NCBI RefSeq assembly: GCF_032854445.1
Contig: NC_088296.1
Coordinates: forward strand, 21,441,853-21,505,852
Origin: Liolophura sinensis
Lineage: Eukaryota > Mollusca > Polyplacophora > Chitonida > Chitonidae
Length of the DNA stretch: 64,000 nt
Reading direction: 5' to 3'
Position numbers and translations under genes: made by a program. How positions within the stretch are numbered: the stretch's first letter is position 1; each line of letters starts with the position of its first letter. Below, piece after piece: positions 22,100 through 34,096 of the stretch. The notes beneath the pieces are model-generated. The model ran no database searches, was not told the DNA's origin, and worked only from the letters and a program-made list of their open reading frames with translations.

Positions 22100-23703
22100 G
22101 AAAGGTATCGATTCATGCATGAAGTCATGAGACTGTACAATCACGAGAATTACAGTCCGTTTCGTGCATGAAGCCATGAGACTGTACAATCACGAGAATT
22201 ACAGTCCGATTCGTGCATGAAGCCATGAGACTGTACAATCACCAGAATTACAGGCCAATTCGTGCATGAAGTCATGAGACTGTACAACACGAGAATTACA
22301 GGCCGATTCGTGCATGAAGTCATAAGACTGTACAATCACGAGAATTACAGTCCGATTCGTGCATGAAGCCATGAGGCTGTACAATCACGAGAATTACAGT
22401 CCGATTCGTGCATGAAGCCATGAGACTGTACAATCACGAGAATTACAGTCCGATTCCTGCATGAAGCCATGAGACTGTACAATCACCAGAATTACAGGCC
22501 AATTCGTGCATGAAGTCATGAGACTGTACAACACGAGAATTACAGGCCAATTCGTGCATGAAGTCATAAGACTACAATCACGAGAATTACAGTCCGATTC
22601 GTGCATGAAGCCATGAGGCTGTACAATCACGAGAATTACAGTCCGATTCGTGCATGAAGTCATAAGACTGTACAATCACGAGAATTACAGGTCGATTCGT
22701 ACATGAAGCCATTACACTGTACAATCACGAGAATTACAGGCCAACTCGTGCATGAAACTGTACAACACGAGAATTACAGGCCGATTTGTGCATGAAGCCA
22801 TGAGACTGTACAATCACGAGAATTACAGTCCGATTCGTGCATGAAGCCATGAGGCTGTACAATCACGAGAATTACAGTCCGATTCGTACATGAAGCCATG
22901 AGACTGTACAATCACGAGAATTACAGTCCGATTCGTACATGAAGCCATTACACTGTACAATCACGAGAATTACAGGCCGATTCGTGCATGAAGTCATGAG
23001 GCTGTACAATCACAAGAATTACGGGCCGATTCGTGCATGAAGTCATGAGACTGTACAGTCACGAGAATTACAGTCCGATTCGTGCATGAAGTCATGAGAC
23101 TGTACAATCACGAGAATTACAGTCCAATTCGTGCATGAAGCCATGAGGCTGTACAATCACGAGAATTACAGTCCGATTCGTGCATGAAGTCATGAGACTG
23201 TACAATCACCAGAATTACGGTCCGATTCGTGCATGAAGTCATGAGACTGTACAATCACGAGAATTACGGGCCGATTCATGCATGACTGTACAATCACGAG
23301 AATTACAGGCCGATTCGTGCATGAAGTCATGAGACTGTACAATCACGAGAATTACAGTCCGATTCGTGCATGAAGCCATGAGACTGTACAATCACGAGAA
23401 TTACAGTCAGATTCCTGCATGAAGCCATGAGACTGTACAATCACGAGAATTACAGTCCGATTCGTGCATGAAGTCATGAGACTGTACAATCACGAGAATT
23501 ACAGTCCGATTCGTGCATGAAGCCATGAGACTGTACAATCACGAGAATTACAGTCCGATTCATGCATGAAGTCATGAGACTGTACAATCACGAGAATTAC
23601 AGTCCGATTCGTGCATGAAGCCATGAGACTGTACAATCACGAGAATTACAGTCCGATTCATGCATGAAGTCATGAGACTGTACAATCACGAGAATTACAG
23701 TCC
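22100..23703. repeat. 49-bp satellite array
   Basis: About 33 copies of a 49-bp unit: tcacgagaattacagtccga, ttcgtgcatgaagccatgag, actgtacaa. Variants include shorter units without the gaagccatgag segment (22755, 23283). Since 49 is not a multiple of three, the minus-strand open frames over it switch frame at each unit and are not credible genes. It lies between the 19-kb and 28.6-kb zinc-finger genes. Confidence 0.97.
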
Positions 23704-26040
23704 TGAGCACTGGGATTTGACATAATCCGGTTTGTTGTTTTTTTTTTTTGTTTTTTTTTGGGCGAAGAAATAAAATGCTAACCTGAAAGCATCAGACAGT
23801 ATACAACATACATTTATATGTTATATAGGGATGGTATATGAATGGTTTCCAAACGTTTGATGCACCAGTAAATGACTATTATAAGACAGGTGTTCGGAAC
23901 TTGCGAGATGTACACACTGTCAACAAACAGTATAGTAGGGCTAACCAGAGTCCACAGTGTTCCTGATGCTAACGGTGGACACACTCGATGCTTTACTGAG
24001 TGCTGTAAGCTGTGATTACCAACCACTCCTGGATTGCCGCTCCTGTATTATTGCCCTAAAATGTGAAAATTGCAAATACCTCGGGCCTTGTTTTTAGGTG
24101 GAATCCAGGACAGAAGCCACGCGGACAAGAGCAAAACACGTCAGACCGTCGAAAAACCATGATGTTAAACACTTGTTGACTTGAATTACATAAAGTGTGA
24201 CTTAGTTTGCCATATAAAAACTTGCCATAAAACTGTATCACTGCCGGGCACTCAGGTTTAACAGCTTTCCTCTCCTAAGCGCTGTACACAAACGTTTTCA
24301 AAACAATTTGGTACAAACTGATTCTCTAATGTCAACCTAATACTATTATCGAATACTTTTCGTCAAGCAAATACAAGCGGATTCCCCGACGCATCTACCA
24401 CTATACTCATTTTCATTGGTTGAAATGTTTCAGCACGGCGGACAGGTTATAGCTTACTATGATTCACAATATCACCTTGCGCATGCCCATAACGTATGCG
24501 ATTTGAGTCGGTTTACAGGCATCGTATGCAGTTTTATGTGTTGTTGTATTATGTCTGTAAAAGATGTATTTGAAAATACGGATTATTTAGAAATTCAAAC
24601 CAAAACTTATTATAAATTATAAGAAATGTATTATTTTCGAATACGAAAGAGACTGAAAAATCATAAAATTTGCGTATGTTTCTATGTAATTTCTATTTTG
24701 TAAGCACGATATGGATGTATGATCTACTACAAATTATTCGGAATCATAAAAATGCAAATGATACACACAAAATGTGTTGAGCAGTTAGTTTTACCTGCAC
24801 AAGCTGGTATATTGCCACAAGGTGAAATTGTCGAAACCCAAAAGTAAATTATCCATTTGAAAACAGCGTATTTGTTGCTACCAACAGAAAAAGTTCGGTT
24901 CACACGACATCGTTTTTGTTCTGATTATTTTCATTTCATGAGTTTTCTATACCCATGGACATATAGGCTTATGTCGCCAAAATTATGTCGCTAGGCTGAT
25001 ACTGAGCAGTAAAAGAAAGCAATAAAAACCCGAAATTAATTATATCATCATTATATATTAATTCCCTAATTAATATTTTATAACCTGAAATAAATAATAT
25101 TGGTGACACGTTTTTGATCCCTACTACATGTGAAATCAGCCAATGTCTATATCATGTAAAATATGTTTCTCTGGGACAGAAATAATTGACATCTACATGA
25201 GATCGGTGTTCTTATACGAATGAAAGTCCTAAAAGACAAGCTTTAAAACAGCAATTGTTTACCATATTAGTAGATTTCTTTTGTTTCAGATAAGCCTGGA
25301 ATGTTGGTTGAGCATTCTGTATACCCTTGAGAGAAAATAGCTCTTTCCGATTTCCAGCCAAGGAAAAAGACGATTTCGTCAAGGAACAGTAAGATTACAC
25401 GCTGTTTGAACGAGTAAGAAGGGATTTTATTGCAAACATATTAAAATCTGAAACATCACTTCAAGTAGAAAGTTTCAATTTTCTCAAGCAAGCTATCAAC
25501 GTTTGTCATTCACCATATACTCTTAATACTGATCGAGGGGCTTTTGTCCGCCGAGGCTTCGGTCCGCCTGGGTTTCTGTTCGCAGGGCTTTATTTCAACA
25601 TTTACAGCCGTGTCGTACATGTATGTTTCCAGCCCAACTATTCGTAATTGACGAAAATTACGCAATGCATGTAATAGGCCTAAATTGGAACCTTAAAGAT
25701 TTATGACTGTCGAAGTTGTTTGCAAGGTCATTATGATAATTAATAAAACAACAACAACTACAGATCCCGATTACCAGGCAATTAAAACTTCATGTAATCT
25801 GGACATATCTAGAAAGTGATCGATATCTCGATGGATATAAATGATATACCGTATTTTTGTTGAAATATTTTCATGTGATAAAACCTTAATTTGAACTGCA
25901 ACGAGTCAACTAATAAGAGCTTCGAAGAAAGGTTTTGTAACTGTGTTTATTACATGTGTATGTGGGGTGCTAGTGAGTCCGAGAACTGATAAATTCTCTA
26001 GCCCCTTATTTTCTTATTTTCAAATAAGCAAAGATAGTTT
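23704..26040. other. Intergenic, no gene seen
   Basis: AT-rich with a T-rich stretch at 23740-23760. No domain, repeat family or splice pattern that I can support. Confidence 0.5.
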
Positions 26041-26042
26041 GA

Positions 26043-26400
26043 ATCCACCGGAAACTTATTCGGTTACGATTTTCGGCCCAACCGTTTGTTGTTGAGGCGC
26101 GTAGGGTGAAGTCAGCGGACAACAACAACGCCGCAAGGCTCTAGGAGTGGCAAGTAGCACTTCGCTCGACAAAATCTTGCCGGAGACCTATTCATTTGCC
26201 AGATAAAAGTCGTCTCTAAGTAAGTACTGCAAACTTAGGTACTTTTACGCGCATCTGTTAATTCAATACTGCTGTTTCGGTCAAGAGGTAGAGGATTTGA
26301 CGTCATTTCATTGAACACGCTGCTTTGAACAAAGAACGAGCCAAGACGGAAGTAGGTGAAGGAAGGTCCGAACCATAGGCAACCCCTTTAATTTTACATG
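26043..26400 (+). promoter_or_regulatory. Conserved upstream block of the 28.6-kb zinc-finger gene
   Basis: Order of motifs: ACCGGAAAC (26047), cggttacgattttcgg (26061), GTTGAGGCGCGT (26091), acaacaacaacg, gccagataaaagtcgtctct, GTAAGT donor (26220) and a CRE-type TGACGTCA (26298-26305). Most of these recur at 33708-34060 and some at 6307-6560, 9945 and 15990. I read it as promoter plus non-coding exon, ending at 26219. Confidence 0.5.
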
Positions 26401-28287
26401 GAATTCCATGGAGTTACAGAGTAATGCCTAATCTGTGGACGGAAAGGGAAAGAGAAGCTTAGTAACGCATTCGACTTCCACAAATTCCCATCTGCAGACG
26501 AAATGAAAGCAAGCAGTCAAATGTGGATTCAGTAGCTGTTGTAAAATCTACATGTAAAGACTAGATTTGCCCTTTAGTTAGTCAGTGAGGCCCTTTTTAG
26601 ATCCTCATAGTGAAAAGCTGGTTCTTCAGTGAATTGACGTCACTTTACTACTTGATAGCAGCCTCAGCTTGCAAATTCCATATATATGTCCATGGTAGAG
26701 CGTCCGGTAAGATGTACATTCTTGACAAAAACTTGGTCAAAATTAAATACCAGTAGTCTGTAGGGCCTATATGTAGAATATTGCACTTACCACGTAACTG
26801 ACAGTTTATTTCACTTCAGATTCACATTCTCTAACAATAAATTTGGGTGAAACATTGTCAGATCTCCTGTTTTTTGGTGCTTTGGCTTCCTGTCATAGTT
26901 GGGAAGTCAAGGATTGAGAGTGAGGCTTTCGTACCCACTAACCTAGCCTTCTTTCAGTAGCATTTAGAAGCTGATAGTTGAGCTAAGGCAAGATAGATTT
27001 CTTACGGATAACCACAAAACAATGTTTTGCTTCTCAAAGAACACAAGTCAGATGTAACTACACAAAAACAGCCTTTTTTTGAAGTTAGTAACTTTCTGAG
27101 CAAGTGGCAAAGGGTATAGACAGTTATTTTTCTTACCATGATCGGGCCTGTATGTCATAACCTAAGGGTGGTTTTAGATGATATCGTAAGATCCGATCAG
27201 TCTGACATTGTTATTGCAGCACGTTGCACAAGATAATTCTGTGCTGGATGATACTGGCCATGTTTTTTGAGAGAAATAAACTATAATTTGGAATGGGTTT
27301 GAGAGTGTTTACCTGGCTGAAAGGTATTACATAACCAGCGACAACAAAGAGAAAGGTCACATGGTAGGGTATTGGGAGAATCTTTAACACCTGGCTTCAG
27401 TTGCCGGTTGGGCTAGTCCAGGTAGGTTGGATAAGCTAATTCGTGGGCCGTAAATTGTTGGTTCATCCTGGGTCCCGTCACACCTGAGGCTTCAAAAGAG
27501 TAAGTTGTAACTTCCTCGCTTGGTGTTCAGCATTAAAGGGTATGGTGCAATGACTGGTTGACCCCGACCCTATAATGGCTCGGGCGGGGTGGCTTAGTTG
27601 CCTTCGGTAAATCGTCCCAGTGAAGCAGCATTAGATAAAAGGGTGGTGGAAATCGGTCCTGCAACAAGGAGGCACATTACATGCACTCCAAGGACTTCTC
27701 CCTTGTCATACGACTGAAAAATTGTTAAATATGATGTTAAACCCTAAGCACTTACTCAAATTCCCATTTTGAGACTTGCCAAACCAAAAGGGTCCAGTCT
27801 ATGGCAGTCACACCTGTTCATACGAAATAATCACTTTGTCCGAGCCTATACAAACAAATTTATACCTAGAATGAAACTTTGAAGCCTCTGATTCAAAATG
27901 ATACCACTTAACTAACAGAAAAATGAAATAGGGCAGCCCAAAGGAGAAAAAGAATATATATCTAAAAATAGCAGGGGATCACATTTGTCCTTCCCAACCC
28001 AAAAGCATTAATTGTGGAGTGTAGTCATGTAATTGCCGACATATTTATGTATTTAGTTAATTTGTAGGAACATTTCATTGACCATGATTTCTACATGGAA
28101 GATTTAAATGTATGTGTGATCAGCTGTAAATGTACCTTTGCTCTCTCTCGTTCAGTGGCTTTTGCAACTGTGTTGTTTAAATGAGAGCTACCCACATCGA
28201 TAACTACATAAACATGTACTACCAATGTGTCCTTCGTCATTCCCTGGCTGGGTTTCTGTACATAATTTTTTTTTCTCTCTTTAACAG
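26401..28287 (+). other. Presumed 5' intron of the 28.6-kb zinc-finger gene
   Basis: From the donor at 26220 to the acceptor ctctttaacag at 28287 lie about 2.1 kb. It holds a SINE-A copy (27405-27760) and otherwise nothing I recognise. Confidence 0.4.
27405..27760 (+). repeat. SINE-A copy, near full length
   Basis: Degenerate tRNA-like head with ggttcatcctgggtcc-type B box, then acttcctcgcttggtgttcag, ataatggctcgggcgg, ccttcggtaaatcgtc and a tail ending cttactcaa. Confidence 0.75.
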
Positions 28288-28602
28288 ATCACCACGGTTA
28301 CAGATATCTGAAAGTCTTCTCTCACAGTCGGTTGGATGGAAACGTGGAAGAGTCTGCTTAGATAACAATCTGACCCAGTTAACAGACAACCATAGAATTG
28401 ACAGACAAACTTTGGATGTAGACAAAAGTTAAAACAGACATTGTTGACCTCCAAGAAGAATCTAATGTGTGTCATAGTGTCAGGACAGTATGTATAGACC
28501 TCTCCGATGAACCTCCGATGTGGCCAATCCATCACGTAGAATGTGTTAATTCCCTTTAAATTGATCCTGTCAATTCGTCTGTTTAAACTGGAATAGAAAA
28601 CG
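28288..28602 (+). pseudogene. Decayed 5' coding part of the 28.6-kb zinc-finger gene
   Basis: The exon begins at a conserved acceptor (28287). Homology to 42740-42900 is readable: W-M then TAG where the paralogue has Trp, K-V-K-T-D-I-V-D-L-Q, then D-L-S-D-E-P-P-M-W-P-I and a stop at about 28558. It corresponds to the first W-P-K modules of the 42.7-kb protein, and now can only be 5'UTR of the shorter protein starting at 28603. Confidence 0.6.
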
Positions 28603-30186
28603 ATGTCAGATCCCAAAGTCACACCTCAGGTGTGGCGCATGGTTAACACACAAACTGTTGACGTGTCAAATAAACAAGTGTGTCGCAGTGAAGAAAGAGC
28701 CGGCCGAAGACTGCATGACATAATTCAACGGCTATCAGCTGCTAACAAAAAAGATTCAGGACTAACACGCGATGAAAATCTATCAGAACCATCTGGTGTG
28801 TCTGTGTTCTCTGAAAGTGAACACTCTGCAGATGAAAGGTCAACATCAGTTTCAACAGAAGACGATTCTACCCCAAATCAATTCAGTTTTGTTCACAGCA
28901 CTGAATCTGAAGCTGCAAATTCACCACAGATTGGGACGACTACAAAAACTGGCAGCTCTAGTTCTTCTGTCAACCATTTTCCTGTTTTCAGCCCTTCCGT
29001 CATACTCAGCAAGAATTCCCAAAAAGACAGGTTACCTGATCTTTCAGATGAGTCATTACAGTCAACGGAAAGTGATACCATGGCTGTGGTATCAACAAGT
29101 TTTGCTCCGCTTGGTGTAGACAGAGCAATTGAGGAGCGTGAAACTTCACAACAGAGTATTACTGAAGCAGCTGAAAAACGATACCCCTGTGAAACTTGCG
29201 GCAAGAGGTTTCCTGCTAAATCTAAATTAAAAGAACACACTCGAAAACACACAGGTGAAAGACCTTACGCTTGCGCAACTTGTGGAAAGAACTTTGCAAG
29301 CGCGTCAACCATGAGAAAGCACAGTCAAACGCACACAGCTGAAAAACCTTACATCTGTTTTACTTGTGGCAAGAGTTTTATAGCTGAATCAATCTTGGAA
29401 CAGCATATTCAAGTACACACAGTTGAAAGGCCATATAGCTGTGAAAGTTGTGAGAAAACTTTCACTAATACTTACTCATTGAAAATGCATGCTCGTATAC
29501 ATACAGGTGAGAAACCATACTCCTGTGGTATTTGCGATAAAACCTTTGTGCATAAAGTGTCACTGGAAAGACACAATCGTAAGTACACAGGTGATACACC
29601 ATACACCTGTACTGCTTGTGGTAAAAGATTTCATGACCAGACAAGTTTGATAAGACACACTCTGAAACACACAGGTGAAAAACCATTCTCTTGTGAAACT
29701 TGCGGCATGGGTTTTATCAATGAATCGTCATTGAAAAAACACATCCCAAAACACACAGGTGAAAGAAATTACAGCTGTGAATTTTGTGGCATGAGCTTTA
29801 TCCACCTGGCCTCGGTGTCAAAGCACAGGAGAAGACACACAGGTGAAAAGCCACACAGCTGTACCACTTGTGGTAAAAGATTTACAGAAAAAGGCTGTTT
29901 GGAAAGACACATTCGCACACACACAGGTGAAAGGCCTTATATATGTAAGACATGTGGTAAAAGCTTTTCACGTTTGACTGGCCTGGATAGACACAATCGT
30001 ACACATACAGGTGAAAAACCCTACAGCTGTATTTCTTGTGGTAAAAGATTTGCGGATCGGTCAAAATTGTTAGCACACAGTAGAAAACACACAGATGAAA
30101 TTTCACACACTTGTGAAACTTGTGGCATAAGCTTTATCAATCAGTCAGCATTGAAAATCCACAAGCAAGAACATCTTACATCATAA
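28603..30186 (+). CDS. C2H2 zinc-finger protein (12 fingers), most intact of the middle copies
   Basis: 527 residues from ATG 28603. Residues 5-25 retain one N-terminal module (T-P-Q-V-W-R-M-V-N-T-Q-T-V-D-V). Then comes a 150-residue Ser/Glu/Asp-rich region without predicted fold, and 12 C2H2 fingers from about residue 192 to 525. Finger 5 has Tyr in place of its last His (H-N-R-K-Y-T-G-D). The remaining fingers keep all four ligands. The tail is Q-E-H-L-T-S. It has one finger fewer than the 19-kb copy in the N-terminal part of the array but matches it in register elsewhere. A poly(A) signal AATAAA lies at 30745. Very likely a sequence-specific DNA-binding protein; target unknown. Confidence 0.87.
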   Translation: MSDPKVTPQVWRMVNTQTVDVSNKQVCRSEERAGRRLHDIIQRLSAANKKDSGLTRDENLSEPSGVSVFSESEHSADERSTSVSTEDDSTPNQFSFVHSTESEAANSPQIGTTTKTGSSSSSVNHFPVFSPSVILSKNSQKDRLPDLSDESLQSTESDTMAVVSTSFAPLGVDRAIEERETSQQSITEAAEKRYPCETCGKRFPAKSKLKEHTRKHTGERPYACATCGKNFASASTMRKHSQTHTAEKPYICFTCGKSFIAESILEQHIQVHTVERPYSCESCEKTFTNTYSLKMHARIHTGEKPYSCGICDKTFVHKVSLERHNRKYTGDTPYTCTACGKRFHDQTSLIRHTLKHTGEKPFSCETCGMGFINESSLKKHIPKHTGERNYSCEFCGMSFIHLASVSKHRRRHTGEKPHSCTTCGKRFTEKGCLERHIRTHTGERPYICKTCGKSFSRLTGLDRHNRTHTGEKPYSCISCGKRFADRSKLLAHSRKHTDEISHTCETCGISFINQSALKIHKQEHLTS

Positions 30187-30234
30187 TTTTTGTGACAAAA
30201 GGTTCTGATACCTTTGCACATTGAAGGGAAACCG

Positions 30235-30475
30235 TTGAGAACACACAGCTGGTAGGCCTTACACCTGTCAAGGAGACACCGGTGATAGAGCTTGTTAAGG
30301 TCAAGAAAACAGGTGGTATATCTTACACCAGTCCCAAACACACAGGTGTTACACATTACACCTATCAAGAGCATATAGGTGGTACGCTTTACACCCGTCA
30401 AGAACACACGTGGTACACCTTGTACCTGTCCACCACAGTAAGGTGGTACAGCTTAAACCTGGACACACGTGTTGC
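30235..30475 (+). repeat. Degenerate 33-bp linker-like minisatellite, second copy
   Basis: About seven units with cacacaggtggta and cttacacctgtcaag patterns, 50 bp after the stop of the 28.6-kb gene. It is the counterpart of 20487-21035 and more diverged. Confidence 0.75.
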
Positions 30476-32020
30476 CTTGGGGAAAGGTGCTCAGTTGAAT
30501 GTTTTGACAGCTGACGAAACCACACACAGCTAAATCATACACACGTGTAAATATTTGTAAAAAGTGTTTCTTACAGGATAGGGACGAACTGGATTTGACA
30601 TGGTTGTAGTAAAATGCCTGCTAATGATACTGTAATACGATGGAGATAAAAATAATATAGTTAGGCTTCCAGACATCGTCAGACAGATCGTTGGAAGTCT
30701 ACACGTTCATGTACATTGTATTTGTGGCAATCTAAAAAAATTGTAATAAAAATGTGAAAGTCTAAAGTGAAAATTGGTTGATGGCTTCAGTTGTGGTTTT
30801 CTTTCAGATATTCTCCAAGTTTCAAACTTTCCAAATTTTCATGTTGTGAAACGCTATTCAGTGTACCGTTTTCTGAAAGGGTGTAATACTGTTACTCGGT
30901 GTCTTGAACATGGATTTTACCTTGAGACAGCACTGAACAAATATGTCGAAACTCCATAAGGGGATATGACTGAGAACTTGAGTCAAAGGAGACGAAATAC
31001 AACAACTTCTGAAGGTCAGAAAAGTTATCAGTTTTATTGGCCTTTCTGTGATTTCATTGCAGATTGTGCCACATTTAAGAATGATGCACTTATTAAAGGT
31101 TAGTCACAGCTGTACGAGAAAACTATAACAGTAAGTAAAAAAAACGTGCAAAGCCACGGGACCAGCAATTAGAGAACAAAGGTCTCTGGTAGTTGGTTTG
31201 GTGTCCGTAATAGGATATCTGACTGGCTGGGTCATCGAGCCGGGTGTCTTTGGCATGGTCTTCCAATGAGACAGCATCTATACCGCCGTGAATGGACCGA
31301 ACTCTTTTTTTTTTTTTTTTTTTTAAAAACCGATGTTAATCTTTATTACTTTGTTAAAGGTATAAACAAGAAAAGTAGTCAAGATCATGAGATGTGCGCT
31401 CATCAGTGAAAACTGATTTTGTTAAATAGTTCCGTTTTGGGTAAATGTAATGACATGCAAACCTCGAATGGAGCAATAATGAGGCACTATAGGCCTACCT
31501 AAGCGGTTTCAGAACTGTCGATGTATACAGCAGATTGCTTGTTATACATGTAGCACAACTGCACCGATTTTGTTTATCATGCTTGTGTCTATTCCATTGG
31601 TGTGTTAAGCCGTACTCAAGACGATTTCGCATATACGACGGCGGGCAGTTTATGGTGGGAGGAAACGGGCACATTTAATCTTGCGAACAGTGCTTGTGCA
31701 TTATGAATGCATTATGCATCTTGCGAACAGTGGACTAGGTAGGACTAATGACTGTCCAATGATTGACAAGTCAATTAAAGGCATACCTACATAAGCAGTG
31801 TAGGCCCTTACCACAAAGCCCTTCACATTTATGTAATAATATTACAGAAGGTGAACTAAAAGTTCAGCATTTCACACGTCATCTAAATACGCTGTGAGGT
31901 GAATCTACCAGTATTCGTGCTGCAGCCTTCACCGCAAAACTGTCTCAAATCGTGGAGTTTAGCCTTATGATTTAGAAGTTGTATGATATCGATATAACTG
32001 GTTACATCTATTTCAGTAGG
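30476..32020. other. 3' flank and intergenic, no gene seen
   Basis: Holds the AATAAA at 30745, a T run at 31303-31324, a SINE-C fragment at 31200-31300 and a reverse SINE-B fragment at about 31590-31685. No coding region is supported. Confidence 0.5.
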
Positions 32021-32365
32021 TCCTAGCCCCGACAGCACAGTTGGGAGAGCATCCGGTTTGAGAGCGGTAGATCAAGGGTCGATTTAAGACCTTAAAAGAG
32101 GAAGTTGTAAATTCCTCGCTTGGCGTTCAGCATGAAGCGGGATAGAGCAGCGACTAGCTGAGCCGTATCAGTATAAAGGCTCGGGCGGATCGGCTTACTT
32201 GCCTTCGGTAAGGCGTCTCAGTGAAGCAGCACAAGATAAAAGAGCGGTGGAAATCCGACCTGCAACAAGGAGACAAATTACATGCACTCTAAGGATTCCT
32301 TCGTCGTCATATGACTGAAAAATTGCTAACTACGACGTTAAACCCCAAGCACTCACTTACTCACC
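32021..32365 (+). repeat. SINE-A copy, near full length
   Basis: tRNA-like head (gacagcacagttgggagagc as A box, agggtcgatttaag as weak B box), then cctcgcttggcgttcagcat, aaaggctcgggcggatcgg, ccttcggtaaggcgtctcag and a cactcactta tail. Confidence 0.85.
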
Positions 32366-32369
32366 AAGC

Positions 32370-32505
32370 ACTCAGGCAAGTAAGCTGCCCTGCCCGAGCC
32401 ATTATACTGATACAGGTCAACCAGTCGCTGCACTATCAACTTCACGCTGAAAGCCAAGCGAGGAAGTTACAACTTCCGCTTTTAAAGTCTCCATGCCCGG
32501 CCGAC
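32370..32505 (-). repeat. SINE-A copy, reverse orientation, truncated
   Basis: Reverse complement of the middle of SINE-A (ccgagccattatactgatac, caaccagtcgctgcac, aggaagttacaactt). It abuts the plus copy at 32021-32365, so the two halves could pair. Confidence 0.8.
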
Positions 32506-32601
32506 TATTAGTACGGCAAATGATGAAAATAATGCATTACATCCAATATATGGATCTGTTAAAACCATATATTTTGTTCAGATGCACGAGCATTTTGATA
32601 G

Positions 32602-32702
32602 TTTATTTATTTATTTTATTGGTGTTTTACGCCGGCGGCCAGCATTACAGTGGAAGAAAAGCCGGGTATAGCCCGAGGGAAACCCACGACCATCCGTAGG
32701 GA
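32602..32702 (-). repeat. SINE-B copy, reverse, 3' part
   Basis: atttatttattttattggtg, ttttacgccggcggccagc and gggaaacccacgaccatccg are the reverse complement of the SINE-B end. It is followed by a short (AT)n at 32702-32727. Confidence 0.8.
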
Positions 32703-32869
32703 TATATATATATATATATATATATATGTTAACTGTGTGGTTACTGCGCCAGGGTCTGATTTTTTTTTTATAACGGGTTTATAATGATTACAGCGGGGAT
32801 TTGTGATGTCTACTGCCAGGGTTGATGATGTTTACCGGGGTATTTGTGATGACACTTTTACGCAAATTG

Positions 32870-33595
32870 GGAGTGACTTTTTATTATAAATTAATCCAAG
32901 CTAGGAATAAGTTATTTCAAAATGCCACTCTTGGAGTGACAATTTGTACTAGTTTATGAAAAAAGCCACTCTCAGGGTAAGTGTAACAACGTAGTTTGTA
33001 ATAAATAGCAATTTGTAATAAATTCTTGATAGGAATAAATTTATGCAAAAAAGCCAGTCAAGGGGTGACAATGTGTAATAATTTATCACAGAAAGCCACT
33101 CTGAGAGAGTGGCTTTTTGTAATAAATGTAATAAATTCTGGAAATTGTAATTTGTAATAGTTTATTACACAAAGCCACTCCCAGAGTGTAACAATGCAAT
33201 TTACAATAAAAATTCATTCATATAATAATTATCAGAAAAGTCCATTCTAAGAGAAACCTTTCGCAGTACATTCTTGAAGGGAATACTGCATAACAAAAAA
33301 CCACCTTGAGACTTGCAATTTGTAATAATTTATTACATAAAGCTACTATCAGAGTGTAACAACGCAATTTGCAATAAAAAGCAATTTGTAACAATTATTA
33401 TCAAAAGCCGCTTTGTGGACTTTTGTAAAAAAAAACTTTTGACAGGGATAAGTTATCGCAAAAAGTCACTCAGGGAGTGGCAGTTTGTAATAAGTTATCA
33501 CAAAAAGAGTGGCGTTTTGTAGTACAGAGTGTAACAACGCAATTTGTAATAGAACGCAATTTGTAAAAGCGTTTTGTTACAAATTTTTTTGTTGT
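32870..33595. repeat. Degenerate hairpin-rich tandem repeat
   Basis: Repeated blocks aaagccactc...gagtg, gcaatttgtaataa and agtgtaacaacgcaattt occur at least six times with a loose spacing of 80-100 bp. One unit at 33092-33116 is a perfect 11-bp inverted repeat (AAAGCCACTCT / AGAGTGGCTTT) with a 3-bp loop. Confidence 0.7.
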
Positions 33596-33707
33596 TTTTA
33601 TTGTATGTATATAGGCCCTATGTGATACTGTTCAGTTCAAAATCTGATAATAAAAAAACCCTCTCGTCCTTCACTTTCACACGTGTTCATATAATGGCCA
33701 AAGCTTG

Positions 33708-34060
33708 AGTGAACCGGAAACTTTATCATTTCGGATTTTCGGTTCAATCGTGTGTGTCGTTGAGGCGCGTGTAGTAAGCCAACAACAACGACACTTCAAG
33801 AAGTATACAGCTCGGCCAAATGTTGCCGGAGAGCACTTCTCTATGCCAGATAGAAGTCGTCTCTAAATTAGCACTCCAAACAGGTACATGTACATGTACA
33901 TTCCGAAGCTGCTATTTTTTTTTTCGCTTGGTAGGGAATTTAATGTCATTTAGTTTAAGACTGCTTTGCGCAAAGAACAAGACGGAAGCGGACAGCTCCG
34001 CCAACTTTACATGAAATTCCCCTAAAGTTTTATGGCTAATCTGCCGAAGGAACAAAAATG
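33708..34060 (+). promoter_or_regulatory. Conserved upstream block of the 42.7-kb zinc-finger gene
   Basis: ACCGGAAAC (33713), tcggattttcggttcaa, GTTGAGGCGCGT (33759-33770), ccaacaacaacgaca, gccagatagaagtcgtctctaa and ctgctttgcgcaaagaac follow the order of 26043-26400. The donor position reads aaattag, so the GTAAGT seen in other copies is lost here. Distance to the coding exon is now 8.6 kb because of the satellite and transposon. Confidence 0.45.
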
Positions 34061-34096
34061 AAATCACGGAGTGCATTTTGTACGATTCGGTCAGTC

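Noticed and set aside
22150-22675. Minus-strand frames of 60-93 codons with M-Y-S-L-M-T-S-C-T-N
   Set aside because: They are translations of the 49-bp satellite; the period is not a multiple of three, so the frames change from unit to unit.
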